64,000 nt of DNA from Lentinula raphanica. Taxonomy: Eukaryota; Basidiomycota; Agaricomycetes; Agaricales; Omphalotaceae. The notes under the pieces were generated by a model. It did no database searches and had not been told where the DNA came from. It was given only the letters and a program-made list of their open reading frames with translations. The stretch lies in NCBI GenBank assembly GCA_027919835.1, contig JANVFP010000002.1, positions 1,116,001 to 1,180,000 on the forward strand. The letters are read 5' to 3'. A program made the translations under genes and the position numbers. Within the stretch, counting starts at the first letter, position 1, and each line of letters opens with the position of its first letter. This document shows, piece after piece, positions 22,796 to 34,556 of the stretch.

Positions 22796-22995
22796 GGGCG
22801 TTAAACTACTGGGCTCAGCGGATTACAAAGCAAATTACGTGATTTGGGCGTTAAACTACTGACCTCAGCGGATTACAAAGGAATTCATGTGATTTGGGCG
22901 TTAAACTGCTGGCCTCAACGGATTTATAAGCAGAATGTGTCATTTGGGCGTTAAACTGCGGGGTTCAGAGGATTGCTAAGCAGAATCTGTCAACT
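22796..22995. repeat. Four 50-bp tandem repeats upstream of the transposase gene
   Basis: GGGCGTTAAACT recurs at 22796, 22846, 22896 and 22946, exactly 50 bp apart, each followed by (A/G)C(T/G)G..CTCA.CGGATT or a variant. The units decay from first to last. They lie just upstream of the transposase start on the minus strand and beyond the 3' end of the JmjC gene, so they could be transposase promoter elements. The core is the same as in the palindromes at 18585 and 28669. Confidence 0.85.
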
Positions 22996-23130
22996 TGACT
23001 TTAAACCCACTCAGGAGAATTGCAGTTAATCGTTCAGAAACTGGAACTGGAAAATTATATACTAGAACATGAATAAAATACAGATACACAAGCTACCAAA
23101 CATATCATTGGCTCCGAGATGTCCTTAGCG

Positions 23131-26100
23131 CTACGTACTCGATTGTTCGATCCTCGACACCACATACTTCCTCCCCTGCACCGCTGTTTCCCAATCGTAC
23201 GACTGAGGTTCGTCGTTACTCCATCGCTTGACCCATTCCTCCACTGTTTCGCCATCTTCATCCCACGGCCATCTCCTTTGTAGTCCCTGGCTGTACTGGA
23301 GCACTTCTTCTTGTATGGCCTGCTTGACTGCCCTCGGGGTTATTGCCCTGTCCTCGGGATGCATCCCCGTCTTCGCCCCCTTGACCATTTCGTACACGAG
23401 AGTTAGAGCCTGGTGGCAAAGATACATCCGACTGAGATTCTTCAACCGACCATGCGTTGCAAATGTGTCTGGAGGCCCGGAATATTGAACGATTTGGAAA
23501 TTGTCTGCTACCCAAGATAGCAGCTCGTTTGCCTGGAGACAGGCATTTTGTGAGCGAACCGCGAAATCAGGTGGCACCATGAAGTTGGCAGATGCAGTGT
23601 AGTCCCCACTTTTCTCTCTGTACCGGCGGACATCCAGGACAGGGATCATCTTCACCAAATTTACTAAGGTGAGGAACTGTATGATGTCTTCGAAATCATA
23701 GAAATTTGGGAGATGGACTATGAGGTCACGCCCTGATAGATAATTAGTTGAATGTCTATGGAGAGGAGGAATAGGTTTACCGTCCTCGCTCTTCGTCCCC
23801 GGTGGATCGATGTTCCGTTTGTGGAGGCTTTCGAAATATGTCACGCTGTTGTCGACGATAGAATGATGCCAGAAGGTCATGATGCTTATGAGCCCATCAA
23901 ATGCGTTGTAATCGGCTGTGTTGGTGATGACGCTTGCGGCAACGAAGTTGTGGTACCAGCTATATGCTGTTCTGGTCATCGTTAAGTAGCTATAATAATG
24001 GCCACCGTGGCATATAGCTGGCGACGGGGTGAGGACGAAATGAGGCGTGCACGGTGGCATGACTCTGCACAATTGGTTGAGTTGGTTTGGCAAGCATTGG
24101 AACGGGTGTTGAGTACTCACAGCATATCTCCAGGTTCCAAGATGAATCCATACAAGCCCCACCGCTGGCTGTTATGGCCATCTACCCCAAACCGCGAACC
24201 AAACATCTCGGTGCTGGCAAAGTCGGACTCCTGTCTAGGTATCGCCGTTATCCAATATTTTGAGCCTGTGTGAGGCATTACCCAGGTCCCGTAGCCTTCA
24301 CAGTCGACATGGAATTGGTGGAGAGCGTGCGACGTGGCAAAAAGCCCCCAAGACAGGCCCTTCTTGTAGACTCGCTCTAACCCAGCCGCGTCGGCATGTT
24401 CCTTGGTGCAAATGCCTTCGGGGGGACGCACACACGAAGCTGGAAGGGGAATTTCGAGGCAATTGACCACCTTGTTGCCCGTAAGCGCGGCTTCTTGAAC
24501 GTCCTTCAGCGTGCCAAGCGTGTGACAATCGGAAGCCTTCTCACATGTACGAGAGCCATCTATCAAGCCAGGACGACAATCAAGGATAAACCTGATGAAA
24601 TTGACTTGCAGGCACTTACCATGCAATGTACGTGACTTCTCCAAGTCACCCAACAGTCGTTCGATGTGGTCGTCTTCGTTCACACTGTATCGCTCACGGT
24701 CTGCCGCCCTGCCACGTATAAGGAAACCCCCGCGCGCCTGCCGGTATAGTGCAAGGCGTCGACGGGTGGGCATCACCTCCCAATCATCGACAGAGACTTC
24801 CCGAATGGGATAGTCCCCAGGCCGCACCCATTGTGGATTTGGCTCGCCGTTGTTGAGTATCCGGCCATCTGATTTAGCCTGCGAGTGAATCACACTCATG
24901 ACATACCGCAATTGGGCAGCGGGAAGTAAAAGCTGAAAGGGATTTCAATGCATAAATATCGAGAACACAGAGTGAAGGGAAAGACATACATGCGAGAAAT
25001 AATCATACTCCATTGATCGGGTACCATCATGATGGAGTAGCTGATAGGTCTCCCGGGACTGCAACTGCAGTAACATGTGAATCAATATCAAACCAACCCG
25101 AGAAGTTAGGACGACTTACTGGATTGTGAGGAATGGATTCATATAAGGGGATCACAACCTGAATACGATCAGATTCAGTCAAACCTTTATTGGTACAGTT
25201 GACAGTTGCAGTGCTTACATCGTCCTCCATGTCTTCTTCCTCCTCCTCACTCCCTTTGTCCTCTGGAGACAACGAACGTCCAGGTTTCGGTGCTACGCGT
25301 GCTAGAGCGGCTGCTGTGGCAGCTGCGCCAAGTGCTATTATACGGCCGGAACGGCGCAGACCAGTTTCCGTGACCTCACTATTGCTTGGTTGGGGTTTCC
25401 CGGAATATTCTGTATGGGAAAGAGAGACGGTGAGGACATAGAATCAAGGTAGAATGCTTGGGTAAATAGTGAAAGGACTCACCCTCTTCCTCGCTCTCGA
25501 CCTCGTCCTTGTCCTTCTTTGACTTTTTACGTGGCCTGGGCTTTTTCGGTTTTGGATCAGGCTCTGGGGCTGGGTCGGGCTTCCCCTTCCCCTTCCCCTT
25601 TCCCTTTCCCTTCGGCTTCGGGGTTGGATCGGGCGCCGGCTCATCATCTTTATCCCCATCATTTCCCGGAGGATCGTCGTCGTCTGAGGGAGGAGGTGAG
25701 CTAAGGTCAGACGAAGGGGAAGGGGATCTGCTCGGCTTGCGCTTGGTACCGGCTAGAGGCTGAGGATCGCCTCCATTACCCCCCAAGGGTTCTTCATCAT
25801 TCCCCGGAGGAGAGTCGTCGTCTGAGGGAGGAGGTGGGTGAAGGTCGGACGAAGGCGAAGGGGATCTGCTCGGCTTGTCAGCCTCTGGATCCACGTTCAT
25901 CTCTTCCTCTTCCTCAACATCCTTTGGCCTAGGGTCGGACGAAGGCGAAGGGGATCTGCTCGGCTTGTCAGCCTCTGGATCCACGTTCATCTCTTCCTCT
26001 TCCTCAAGATCCTTTGGCCTAGGGTCGGACGAAGGCGAAGGGGATCTGCTCGGCTTGTCAGCCTCTGGATCCACGTTCATCTCTTCCTCTTCCTCAACAT

Positions 26101-28520
26101 CCTTCATCTCTTCCTCAATATCCTTCATCTCGTTCATCTCTGCTTCTGTGCTTTGGGGGGGAGGAGCGGGCAGTTGGGGGCGTTCACCCTGGATCTCGTT
26201 CTGCTGCGGGTCTGGTGGGGGGTGTTGATCTTCTTGCTCGGAGGTGATCTTCCCATCGTTGGGCGGCGGCGGCGGTAGTACTTGGTGCGCACCCTCGTTG
26301 CCCGTCAGCTGCTTCTCCGGAGGGGGAGGAGCGGGCAGTTGGGGGCGTTCACCCTGGATGTCGTTCTGTTGCTGGTCAGGTGGGGGGTGTTGATCTTGTG
26401 GCTCGGAGGTGATCTTCCCATCGTCGTCCGGTGGCGGCGGTGGCGGCGGCAGTTCTTGGTGGGCCCCCTCGCTGGCCGCCAGCTGCTTCTCTGGAGCCGT
26501 TTGATTTTCCTTCTCGGCAGCATTCATCTCCACATCGGGGTCTTTGCCTTGCGGCGGCGGCGGGGGCAGTTCGTGCTTGTCTCCCTCGATCCCCTCCATA
26601 TGCTGGTCGTTGCCCGTCATCCGCTTCTCCGGAGGGGATTGATCTTCGTTGTTGGCAGCCTTCATCTCCACATCGGGGTCTTGGCCTTGCGGCGGCGGCG
26701 GCGGCGGCAGTTCGTGCTTGTCTACATTGAGGTCAACCGTTGGTTTTCGACCTAGCAGGGGAGAACCATTATCCTCTGGTTCGGAAATCTCCATGTCGGA
26801 ACCCTGCTCCTTGTCTCTGTCTGTAACGGTGGGCTTACCTATCTGTGGAGGGGGGGGCCGTGCTCGAGAAGGCGACTCCTCGTCCTCAACTTCTATCACA
26901 AAGGGACGTAAAGGACGCCGGGACGAAGAACCCTCTTCATTATTGGGCGGGACGGAAGGACCAGGTGTTTGGACAGGATGGCTCGGGGAAGACGGAGATG
27001 GGGTTGAAGATGGAGGATGCGGTGGTGGAAGTCGAGTGGGTGTTTGCGGGTCTAGGGGACGTAGGGGAAGCGAGGAGGGACCGGGCCTGGGGGGATGAGG
27101 GCGTTGAAACAGCGGACGTGTAGGAGCCGGAGTTGTTCCCCGAATCACATTCTCGATGTACTGTGTGTCCCCCACAGGTGATGGGGTCGCTGCTCGAATC
27201 ATTTCCTCAATGAAACCACCTCCGTCAATCTCAGCACGTTTCTCGTCATAATCTGCAGATCACACAGAGCGGTGGGGTAAGCAAAGGTCATGGTGAGGCA
27301 GGAAGCGTAGCAAGAATAACATACCATGGCAGAAAAAGTGGTTGTCCTCTTTGGATACCGTGTCGATAAGGTCCTGAGGAAACTTGTTGACCAACATGTC
27401 CATGAACTCATTTGCAGTGATCTGATTTCTCGAAACCCGTCGCAGATGGGTCCACATAAACTCCTCCATCTCCTTGAGTACAGTTGGCCGGTCTTCATGG
27501 GGTCCGAGAGCATAAGCAAGCTAAACACCTGTCAGTTCCGTGTGGCATCCACAAAAGTATGGTGTATACAAACATGTAACAGGGTCTCACGATGAGAACT
27601 GCTTTGCGTGAGTGCGAGGGGTCGGAGCAGCAACAGCGGTGAGACAGCAAGACTGAGGAAGAGGGGATTTTGGAGGTTGTTAGGTTTGTACGTTGAGCCT
27701 TGTAAGATCGATGGTAAAGTCCAAGACCTTGCAACGAGGTTGAGGTGGCCATGTGGGAGGAGAGGTAATTGATGACTTACTGTGAGCCTAAGCGCTGCAA
27801 GTGATTTGAAAATTGTTGAGATGTCTCAGGATAGTCAATTCGGGCACCGTGGGCAGTGTCCTGCTCTAACCATGCCAAATGCAGTGCGGCAAAATAAATA
27901 TTCTGAATGATTTTCGTATACTCCTCCTTTCCTGCGTAGTGATCGATTTGGTCCAGCATTTGTTGCATGGGATGTAGGTCGGTGTTTGGTGCTGGAGAAG
28001 GTTTCTTCTGGTTCCATTTGTTAACGGCCTTACGGGCCTGATTGACAACAGCAACCCAACCTCCGTCTTTCAGCAACGGCCCCAGCTAAGGTCAATTGGT
28101 CACTTGTTCTGAGAACGGTGTAGGGTTCACTTTAATGGCACTCACCGGTCCTGTCAAGGTGGCTTTCATAACGGGAAGGGGTCCTCTTTCCGGGCCAAAA
28201 GGTATCAAAGGCAGCTCGGGATGGGTGAGCACATGAAGAGCCCGTAGGCCAAGGCAGTACGAGCCAACTGGGGCCCAGTCGGCGTAAGTGAGAGAGCGTT
28301 GGGGATTCTGACCGCGTGTGATTACTCCAAATGCCAGATTGGACGATATCTCATCGCGTTGGTTTCTTAGTAAACGTGCTAAAGGCTGAAAACGCGAGTT
28401 GAGGATACATAACAACTCAGTCAGAGGGAATAGAGTATTTCATCAACTTACATGGTCCAGGCTGGCAATCTCACTGTTGTGGAGCATAAGATTCAGACCT
28501 TCATTGGTAGTCTCACTCAT
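23131..28520 (-). CDS. Very long JmjC-domain protein, transposon cargo
   Basis: Thirteen exons join in one frame: 28520-28452, 28385-28146, 28085-27781, 27652-27574, 27520-27325, 27252-25483, 25409-25219, 25158-25120, 25064-24990, 24932-24620, 24559-24121, 24064-23781, 23732-23131, giving 1533 residues. Residues 1-300 form an unrecognised folded part. About 300-880 is a Pro/Glu/Asp/Ser-rich disordered region with repeats, ending in a basic KGKGKGKGK-type stretch. The JmjC core lies at about 1090-1300: FHVDCEG gives the His1176/Asp1178 iron ligands, LEPGDML precedes a proline-rich loop, and ICHGGHYYS supplies the distal His (1258 or 1261). JmjC enzymes oxidise methyl-lysine using Fe(II) and 2-oxoglutarate, so histone demethylation is the likely activity; the substrate is unknown. 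It is divergent from the TET-like gene, with a palindrome between them. Confidence 0.8.
25840..26110. repeat. 90-bp in-frame coding repeats
   Basis: CTCGGCTTGTCAGCCTCTGG recurs at 25869, 25959 and 26049, a 90-bp period. On the minus strand each unit encodes 30 residues with PSRSPSPSSD and EEEEEMNVDPEADK inside the JmjC protein. Near-identity between units points to recent slippage or unequal exchange. A second family (ELPPPPPQGKDPDVEM-like) repeats between about 26270 and 26730. Confidence 0.85.
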
Positions 28521-28668
28521 TTCTTATGGATTGAGTTGGAATTGTGAGTTGAACGGTGGTGGGGGTTGAAAACGAACTTGAAATTTTCTGAGTCTTAAAA
28601 AGAAGCTGACAAAGCAGCCACGAGGCCGCGGCATCTCATGCCGCTTACATCATTATGACTCGTGCGCT

Positions 28669-28704
28669 GGGCGCTAAACTACTGAGACCAGTAGTTTAAC
28701 GCCC
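28669..28704. repeat. Palindrome between the divergent JmjC and TET-like genes
   Basis: GGGCGCTAAACTACTG and CAGTAGTTTAACGCCC face each other around GAGAC. The 36-bp palindrome is centred between two divergent start codons (28520 minus, 28745 plus). This is where a shared regulator would bind. Confidence 0.8.
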
Positions 28705-28744
28705 ACCACCCTGTCATTTTTTATCACTACCAGTACGTCACAGC

Positions 28745-30488
28745 ATGGGGTCTGAATCCCAAGGTGAGTGTGTATGGTTATATGCATGGTATAGTTGTAG
28801 CTGTGTACATCGCTGCAAACCCCTCCACAGGTTACAGCTTTGCCTCGCAGCCGCACCGGTTTCCTACCACTGATCCTCTCTCCTCCGACAGGCAATTATC
28901 CTAAGGGTCAATTGCGATCGGGAACTTTACGTCAGTTTCAGCCCCTTCCTTACCGTTGCCGCAGATTCAGCCTGCGCCAAACTCTCCAGGCCGAGAACCG
29001 TGCACGGATGAAAAGAGAGGAGTTGGGAGATTTTTTAGATGAAGAGGTCGAACTCGAAGAAGAGGTAGAGGTCGTGGCACAGGAGAAAGAGTTGAGCACG
29101 GAGGCCTCGGGGATGTTCAGCTCCCTTGGAAAGCCCGCCCCGGTTGGAACTTCCTTCGGCCACAACAAAACCTCCAATCCACGCGTAAAAAACGCACACC
29201 AAAAAGCCAGACGCCGTGCAGAAGCTCAAGCCCGCGATGCTCAGGGAGGGATCAAACCGGTCGGGGTCCTGCGTGCACAGGAAGCCGCTGTGCTTCCGGT
29301 CACGGATTTCCAGATGGCATCGCTCCCTGTCTCTACCACTGCTTGGACAGGCAAGAGGGCTTCCCCTAGTCTCGGTTCAGCCTGGCAGAGCCTAGAAACG
29401 CTTCGTGACAAGGAGGGGTTTGAAGTGTTTGACTGGGATGGGAGGTAAGCGGCGGTTTTGCAACATTGTAATCACAGTTGATACATCCCCTCGCTAGGGC
29501 CTGTCATACTCTTGTGGACAACGAGGACATTGTTTGTGGAGTGCTTGCCGGAGGCCCGAGGGGGTGCGAGTGGGATGAGGTAGCAGAGGATGCAGCCGCC
29601 GCTGTGGGAAGTGCATATGATAGCATGACTTTTACCAAGAAACAGCTGGAGTCGCGGCGGGGCAAGTTCGCCTCTTGTACCGCTGGTTATTCCTACGGGG
29701 GCGGCAGGGAAATCGTCGGAAATGTCCGAATCAATGGGAAGAAAAACAAGAGGGCTATTGAGACCCTCTTGAGTCAGAAGAGCATTCGACGAATTGTCGG
29801 CTTTACTCATGGTTCGTGACGTCAGGTATAATTGACCAACCAAGAAAATGCTTACCGCTCTGCAGATATGTTCAAGACGTTTGCCCATAAACCTTACATG
29901 CAATACAAGGAAACAGCTGAGGCGCTCCAAGCTCGCCACCCGTACCTCCGTCCGACCTCACACAAGACTCCTTTCGCGGCTACGACTTTCAACATGGGAC
30001 CCCATTCATTCTCCCCTCCTCACGTCGATGAGGGCAATAACGCTTGTGGGTGGTGCGTGGTCACTGCCCTAGGACCGTTCGACCCAGACAAAGGTGGACA
30101 TCTTGTGCTCTGGAACATGAAGTTGATCATTCGATTCCCTCCTGGTGCTTCCATTCTCTTTCCTTCTGCGCTTGTTACACATTCAAACATCCCCATCTTG
30201 CCACATGAAAAGAGGTACTCGATGGTTCAGTACTCCGCTGGAGGTTTATTTCGTTGGCGATACAACGGTTTTCAATCCGACAAGGCTTTTTTGGCTTCAG
30301 CTACCTCTTCTCAGTTGAAAAAGCGGGAGCGGGATCGTCAGCTGCGCTGGAAGTCGGGCCTCGATAATTTTTCCCGCTGGGAGGATATTCAGAATGGAAA
30401 TTGGAAGGGTGACCAGGAAGATGGAGGGCCTTCTAATGCTGATGTTGATGCACGCCCCACCAAACGGTTTAAATATCTTTCTCAGTAG
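28745..30488 (+). CDS. TET/JBP-family 2-oxoglutarate dioxygenase, transposon cargo
   Basis: Exons 28745-28763, 28838-29444, 29498-29811 and 29866-30488 give about 520 residues. The start MGSESQ joins ALPRSRTG across the first intron; the N-terminal junction is less certain than the rest. An acidic coiled segment (EEVELEEEVEVV) comes before the catalytic part. The catalytic core shows FSPPHVDEGN (His366, Asp368), GGHLVLW, ASILFPSALVTHSNIPI (His419) and KRYSMVQYSAGG (Arg430), the Fe(II) and 2-oxoglutarate signature of the fungal TET/JBP family. These enzymes oxidise 5-methylcytosine in DNA; fungal copies are known to be expanded and linked to KDZ transposons (Iyer and colleagues, 2014). Here the linked transposase is of a different fold. 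All key residues are present, so activity is plausible. Confidence 0.85.
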
Positions 30489-30780
30489 CATGACATGACT
30501 TTTGGGTTGAAAGAGCTTGCTTGAACGGAAACGATGATTGCGTGCAGACAAATGACAAATGGATCACTTGGTAGGAGTGAATTATTCCTATGGTCTTCAT
30601 AGCGTATGATGGGAATTCGAAATGGGTCGAAATTCGAATCAGTCGTCACTGCGAAAGCTCTGTGTGCGCAAGAGAAAAAAAGAAACACAAACCAGACAAG
30701 TGAGTCCCTCATGCAGAACCGCCACCCCACCAACTCCAACTCAACAACACTATCACCGCTACTAGCCCTTCCCCAGAATT
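30489..30780. other. Spacer between the TET-like gene and captured host fragments
   Basis: About 290 bp with no gene of its own. It holds the TET-like 3' flank and runs into the left edge of the F-box fragment; that edge cannot be fixed by eye. Confidence 0.4.
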
Positions 30781-31695
30781 GAGCCTTGAGAAGACAATAT
30801 CTATCGGCTATCATCCACGCCTGTATTCCAAACGAGCTGCTTTTCATCTCAACGACCATTGCTCCGCTCTTGAAGAGAGACTTCCTTCGTGCCCTCCCAC
30901 CAGAACTCGCGTTACATGTACTTAGATTTGTCGACACTCCAAAGACTCTTGCCCGTGCTGCACAGGTCAGTCAATGGTGGCAAACGCTGGTGAACGACGA
31001 GTCGTTGTGGAAACGCATGCGTGCACAGTATGAATTTATTCCGCCTCCTCGCGATCGTTGTGGCGGTAGTCATAGTCGGAGGAAGGGTAAAGACCGGCTG
31101 CTGTATACGAAAGATCATGATGAACCGGGAAGGGCAGAATATATCTCGACAATCCCTCGAAATCCGTCGAGTTCGCGTCATACGTCGGGTCTTACTATCG
31201 ACTTTTCTGATAAGAAACATTTCAAGTATTCCTATTCACTCAGTACGTTTGTTCTTTCATCTTTGCTCCCACTAAACACTGATTTTTGACCCATCCACTT
31301 TCTAGTGCAGAACTGGCATAACGGCGGACACCTTCTCCAGGCTCACAAAATGCCACTCAGTTCATCAAATCCAGAAGCCGGCGTCGTCACTTCGCTCGCA
31401 TTAGACGATGACTGGGTCGTCGTTGGTTTCGCAAACTGTCGGATGCACGTTTTCAGTGCGCACAGTGGTATCCTCGCACGGACCCTTTTAGGGCATGGTC
31501 TCGGCGTATGGGCAGTGTGTCTGGTACAAAGGGTGGATATATGGGTGGGCCGAATCTTCAGGATCGAAACAGACAACAGACAGGCGGGAGTCGGAGTGGA
31601 ATGAAGAATCAGAAAAGGAAGAGGAAGAAACGTGGCCTTCGTTCGCCTACTCACTTTCACATGGCTTTTACAGCTTATTGGCATCCGCAATGACG
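30781..31695 (+). pseudogene. Captured fragment of an F-box/WD40 gene (Cdc4-like)
   Basis: 30786-31243 encodes RRQYLSAIIHACIPNELLFI, then a textbook F-box (RDFLRALPPELALHVLRFVD ... AAQVSQWWQTLVNDESLWKR). An intron near 31243-31306 leads to the first WD40 blades (VVTSLALDDDWVVVGFANCR, HVFSAHSGILARTLLGHGLG, VWAVCLV). The frame breaks at about 31525: the continuation TKGGYMGGPN lies in another frame. The fragment ends near 31695. The N-terminal region and most of the propeller are absent. F-box/WD40 proteins are substrate receptors of SCF ubiquitin ligases. As it stands this is a dead fragment inside the transposon. Confidence 0.8.
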
Positions 31696-31709
31696 ACGGT
31701 AGTAAGCAC

Positions 31710-33549
31710 AAATATCATTCCTTCAGCCTGGCCTTATCAATTCTCAATATATTCTTGCCATCAAGCCCGTGGAAGCAAAATCCTCGCCTGCATTACCTCC
31801 GCTTGTAACCTTGTTCACGTTACCATTCACGGCCTTAGAAACAACTTCAGTTGAATATGCATCAGCCATTCAGGAGTTCTTCGTTCACATCTTGACTATC
31901 CATCTGCTTCCCAATCGTCTGCCTCTACCTACCCTCACTCAACTGTCTTCACATCTCCCCCTGACGAAGATGAATCTTTCATACGCCAAATCCACGGGTG
32001 AATGGTCGTCGTCTAGCTTGGCTCAGTTCCTCTCTGGTTCGGCAACAGTTATCACAATAGATGTCAAGATACATCTGATCTCTAATCTCCTGACCTTCAC
32101 ACCTCCTCGATACGGCAAGCTTCCTGGGCCTGCTTTCGCTGCTTATTTGCGGTTGTTATAGGCGATGTCCTATTTCATATCCCTTCGGGTGCTCTCGAGG
32201 GACCATCAGCAGTCTCTTCCAAGAATCGCTCAAATGCCATGAATGATTATGGATCGGATTCCGACGACGACCACTCGAACATTCGTGTCACTATAGTTTC
32301 AAGCTTTAATACTCCATCGCATCCTCCATTACCTGTTCTTGATCCTCGCACTCTCAAGAGACTCCTTGTACTTCCATCTCCAGCTCACATCCTCTCAATA
32401 CTTGAAGCTTCTAAATCTCTCAGCTCCTCACGCTACCCCCTGATCACCTTCATTCATTCCCTGAGTGGAGTGTGGCCTTCGAAGCAAGATGAACTTCGGA
32501 CTCATCTCTCGTCTTGGAATGGAGGAGGACTTGTTAGGGAAATATGGAGAGGCTGGGTCAGAGGTGGAGGTTTGGGAAGCAACATAGTCTCACCAGAACC
32601 GAAAGCGGCCAATGCTACGGATGTCGATTCTCGTTCCAGTCATTTGGAACATCTACGTCCTGTCGTCACCGCAGCGAACAAACTCCGAGGCGTTGCACCC
32701 AACTCAGATGAGGAACCTTGGGCGCCGTTACTCCTTCTTGCAGACCTATATTCTCATGGCTTGGTGACGATGGACGATGACGAATTCTTTTCTTCTTCTA
32801 CCTTGACCGGAATCGGGTCAAGCACCGCCCACCGGAATCCTCTTACCCTGGATGAAATTTCCACATTTACACGACAGCTTCCGAACATCGCCTGGGTGCT
32901 TTGGATGCATGGAGGCGATCTAGGGAACGAGTCGTCATCCAGTTTTGCATCATCTGTACCCCAACCTCTGGTTCGATTTTCATGGATCGAAATCGGCGAA
33001 AAAGTTACCAGGTGTCTTTTGGCTATAAATGCGCGCGATGCTCGTGAGCCATTCATGCCACCTGGTGGCTGGCTGGTTATGAGCGACGAATCCACGATGT
33101 CAGAAAGCAATGGCAACGCACGTGCAGAAGATATGCGTCTTACACCGGAGATGGCAGGGTTCGTCGAGGCAGCCATCTTCGAAGCTCAAGAGCTCATGAA
33201 CGCCTCTAATTCGTCATCTGAAGCTGTCTCCATTGATGCTATCGGCTCCCCGCGTCGTGGATTCCGAACATACTCAAAACGAAAGTTGAACTACCTCACT
33301 CCTCGATTAGGGGTGCTGAACAACATTCCGTTTGCCATCCCCTTCCATGTTTGGGTTGTTATTTTCAGAAACTTTGTTCACATGGACATGGTTGCTTATA
33401 GGCAAAGAAGTCGTTGTCGTCGGAGAAAGGAACGTGTGATGCTATCGGCGTTTGAGGTTCGTCAAATGAGCCTGGTGTGTCGTGAAGGAGTCTGCGAGGA
33501 AGGGTATAGGAGTCATATGAGCCACTCAAAGAATTACACCCCTATGTAG
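31710..33549 (+). pseudogene. Captured N-terminal part of a Hul5/UBE3-like HECT ligase gene, without the HECT domain
   Basis: 31760-32160 encodes LPPLVTLFTLPFTALE ... LLPNRLPLPTLTQLSSHLPL ... FTPPRYGKLPGPAFAAYLRL, then a stop. After it 32240-33549 is open: DYGSDSDDDHSNIRVTIVSS, LDPRTLKRLLVLPSPAHILS, VWPSKQDELRTHLSSWNGGG and LGVLNNIPFAIPFHVWVVIF. This is the region that precedes the catalytic domain in Hul5/UBE3B/C-type ligases. The sequence leaves the gene just after VMLSAFEVRQ, before any HECT domain, and stops at 33547-33549. Truncation at both ends and the internal stop make it a relic. It is distinct from the HECT-like cargo gene at 14790. Confidence 0.75.
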
Positions 33550-33930
33550 CTCGTGCGCAAATAAAATCGAGCCAGCATTACTTTGAGCGAGCGAGAATAT
33601 TATCAACGATGGGAATGGGACTCACCACCGGTATTACCAGTACAGCCAACGTGGAATCGCACAAACCACGTCCAGAGTACGACCGCAGTGAAACATGTCG
33701 AGCTGGCTGAGTGAAACAAGGCTCAGAAAAACGTCGTACTAACAAAATGAGCACACGTAGCTTATTCGAGATCGATATGTATGTAGACTTGACGAGGTTG
33801 AAAGGCCTGCCATATGCTCGAATCCTTCAAAAATTCACTTAATATACAAAGCAAGCATCTAATATTACAATCATCCTGGATGAGGTTTGAGCACTAGTAT
33901 ATTTCAGAAAATTAAAAGTAAAAACTTACC
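33550..33930. other. Non-coding stretch inside the transposon
   Basis: About 380 bp between the captured ligase fragment and the converging GIY-YIG-like remnant. I see no gene, repeat or palindrome. Confidence 0.4.
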
Positions 33931-34556
33931 TCACTCATTTGCCGCCCTTACAAGGATGGGGTACAGTAATTCGTTCCACACAACGGAACTGTCTCTGGAG
34001 GTGTCTGCCACGCGGAAAGTAAAGACCTCTTGATGTTTTCTTTGGCCTTGTAAGATCGTTTGAATGGACAAGCTCAAACAGATGATATGACAACACATAC
34101 ATTTCACGCAATATCGTCGTGGTCTGTCTGTGCAGATACGCTCGATCAAGAGGTGGGCGAGCGACTCTAATAAGGAATGAAGACGGTTCTGTCTGCATAG
34201 AAAAATCATAATATACCAGCTCGTCGACGGTATGCAACGGGAATTGGATCCTTCCAAATTCGGGTAAGGCAAGGGCATTGCCGGTCCCATTGCGCCCTCC
34301 GACGTGGAAAATCAATGCTCATACCAATCTTCCAGTCAATCCCGTTATCCAAATATGCGTAGAGTACGCCGCAACCATCGGCGTCGGATATTTGCCGCAA
34401 TTTTCGTCGCTGGTATAGTATTTCTAATTCGGCGGCTGACCGTTTGTGAAGAATGATGGCGCCGTCGTCTATCGACGGCTCAGTAACCGCGGGGCGTCCC
34501 TGGATTGAAACAAGGGGGGAGGGGGAGCCTAATCGAGTTTCAGTCATATTTCCCAT
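33931..34556 (-). pseudogene. GIY-YIG nuclease-like (T5orf172-type) gene, probably frameshifted
   Basis: From 34556 the frame reads through GCGVLYAYLDNGIDWKIGMS, a GIY-YIG core (the LYAY and WKIG strands), then FPRRRAQWDRQCPC with the conserved Arg, and DPIPVAYRRRA. The family's continuation is in another frame: NRLHSLLESLAHLLIERICT, DRPRRYCVKC, an intron (about 34109-34051), then QRKHQEVFTFRVAD and a tail ending LLYPILVRAANE, stop near 33932. The two parts lie only some 25-30 bp apart, and no valid intron joins them in frame, so a small indel near 34218 is likely. Intact relatives could nick or cut DNA. Gene identity is fairly clear; function is probably lost. Confidence 0.6.

Noticed and set aside
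25509..26755. Long plus-strand frames rich in Ser/Gly/Leu/Val opposite the JmjC gene
   Set aside because: They are antisense to the low-complexity Pro/Glu/Asp repeats; codon bias of the minus strand creates them.
28859..28891. Additional intron in the TET-like gene
   Set aside because: GT and AG are present but only 33 bp apart, shorter than the other introns here, and the sequence is in frame if retained.
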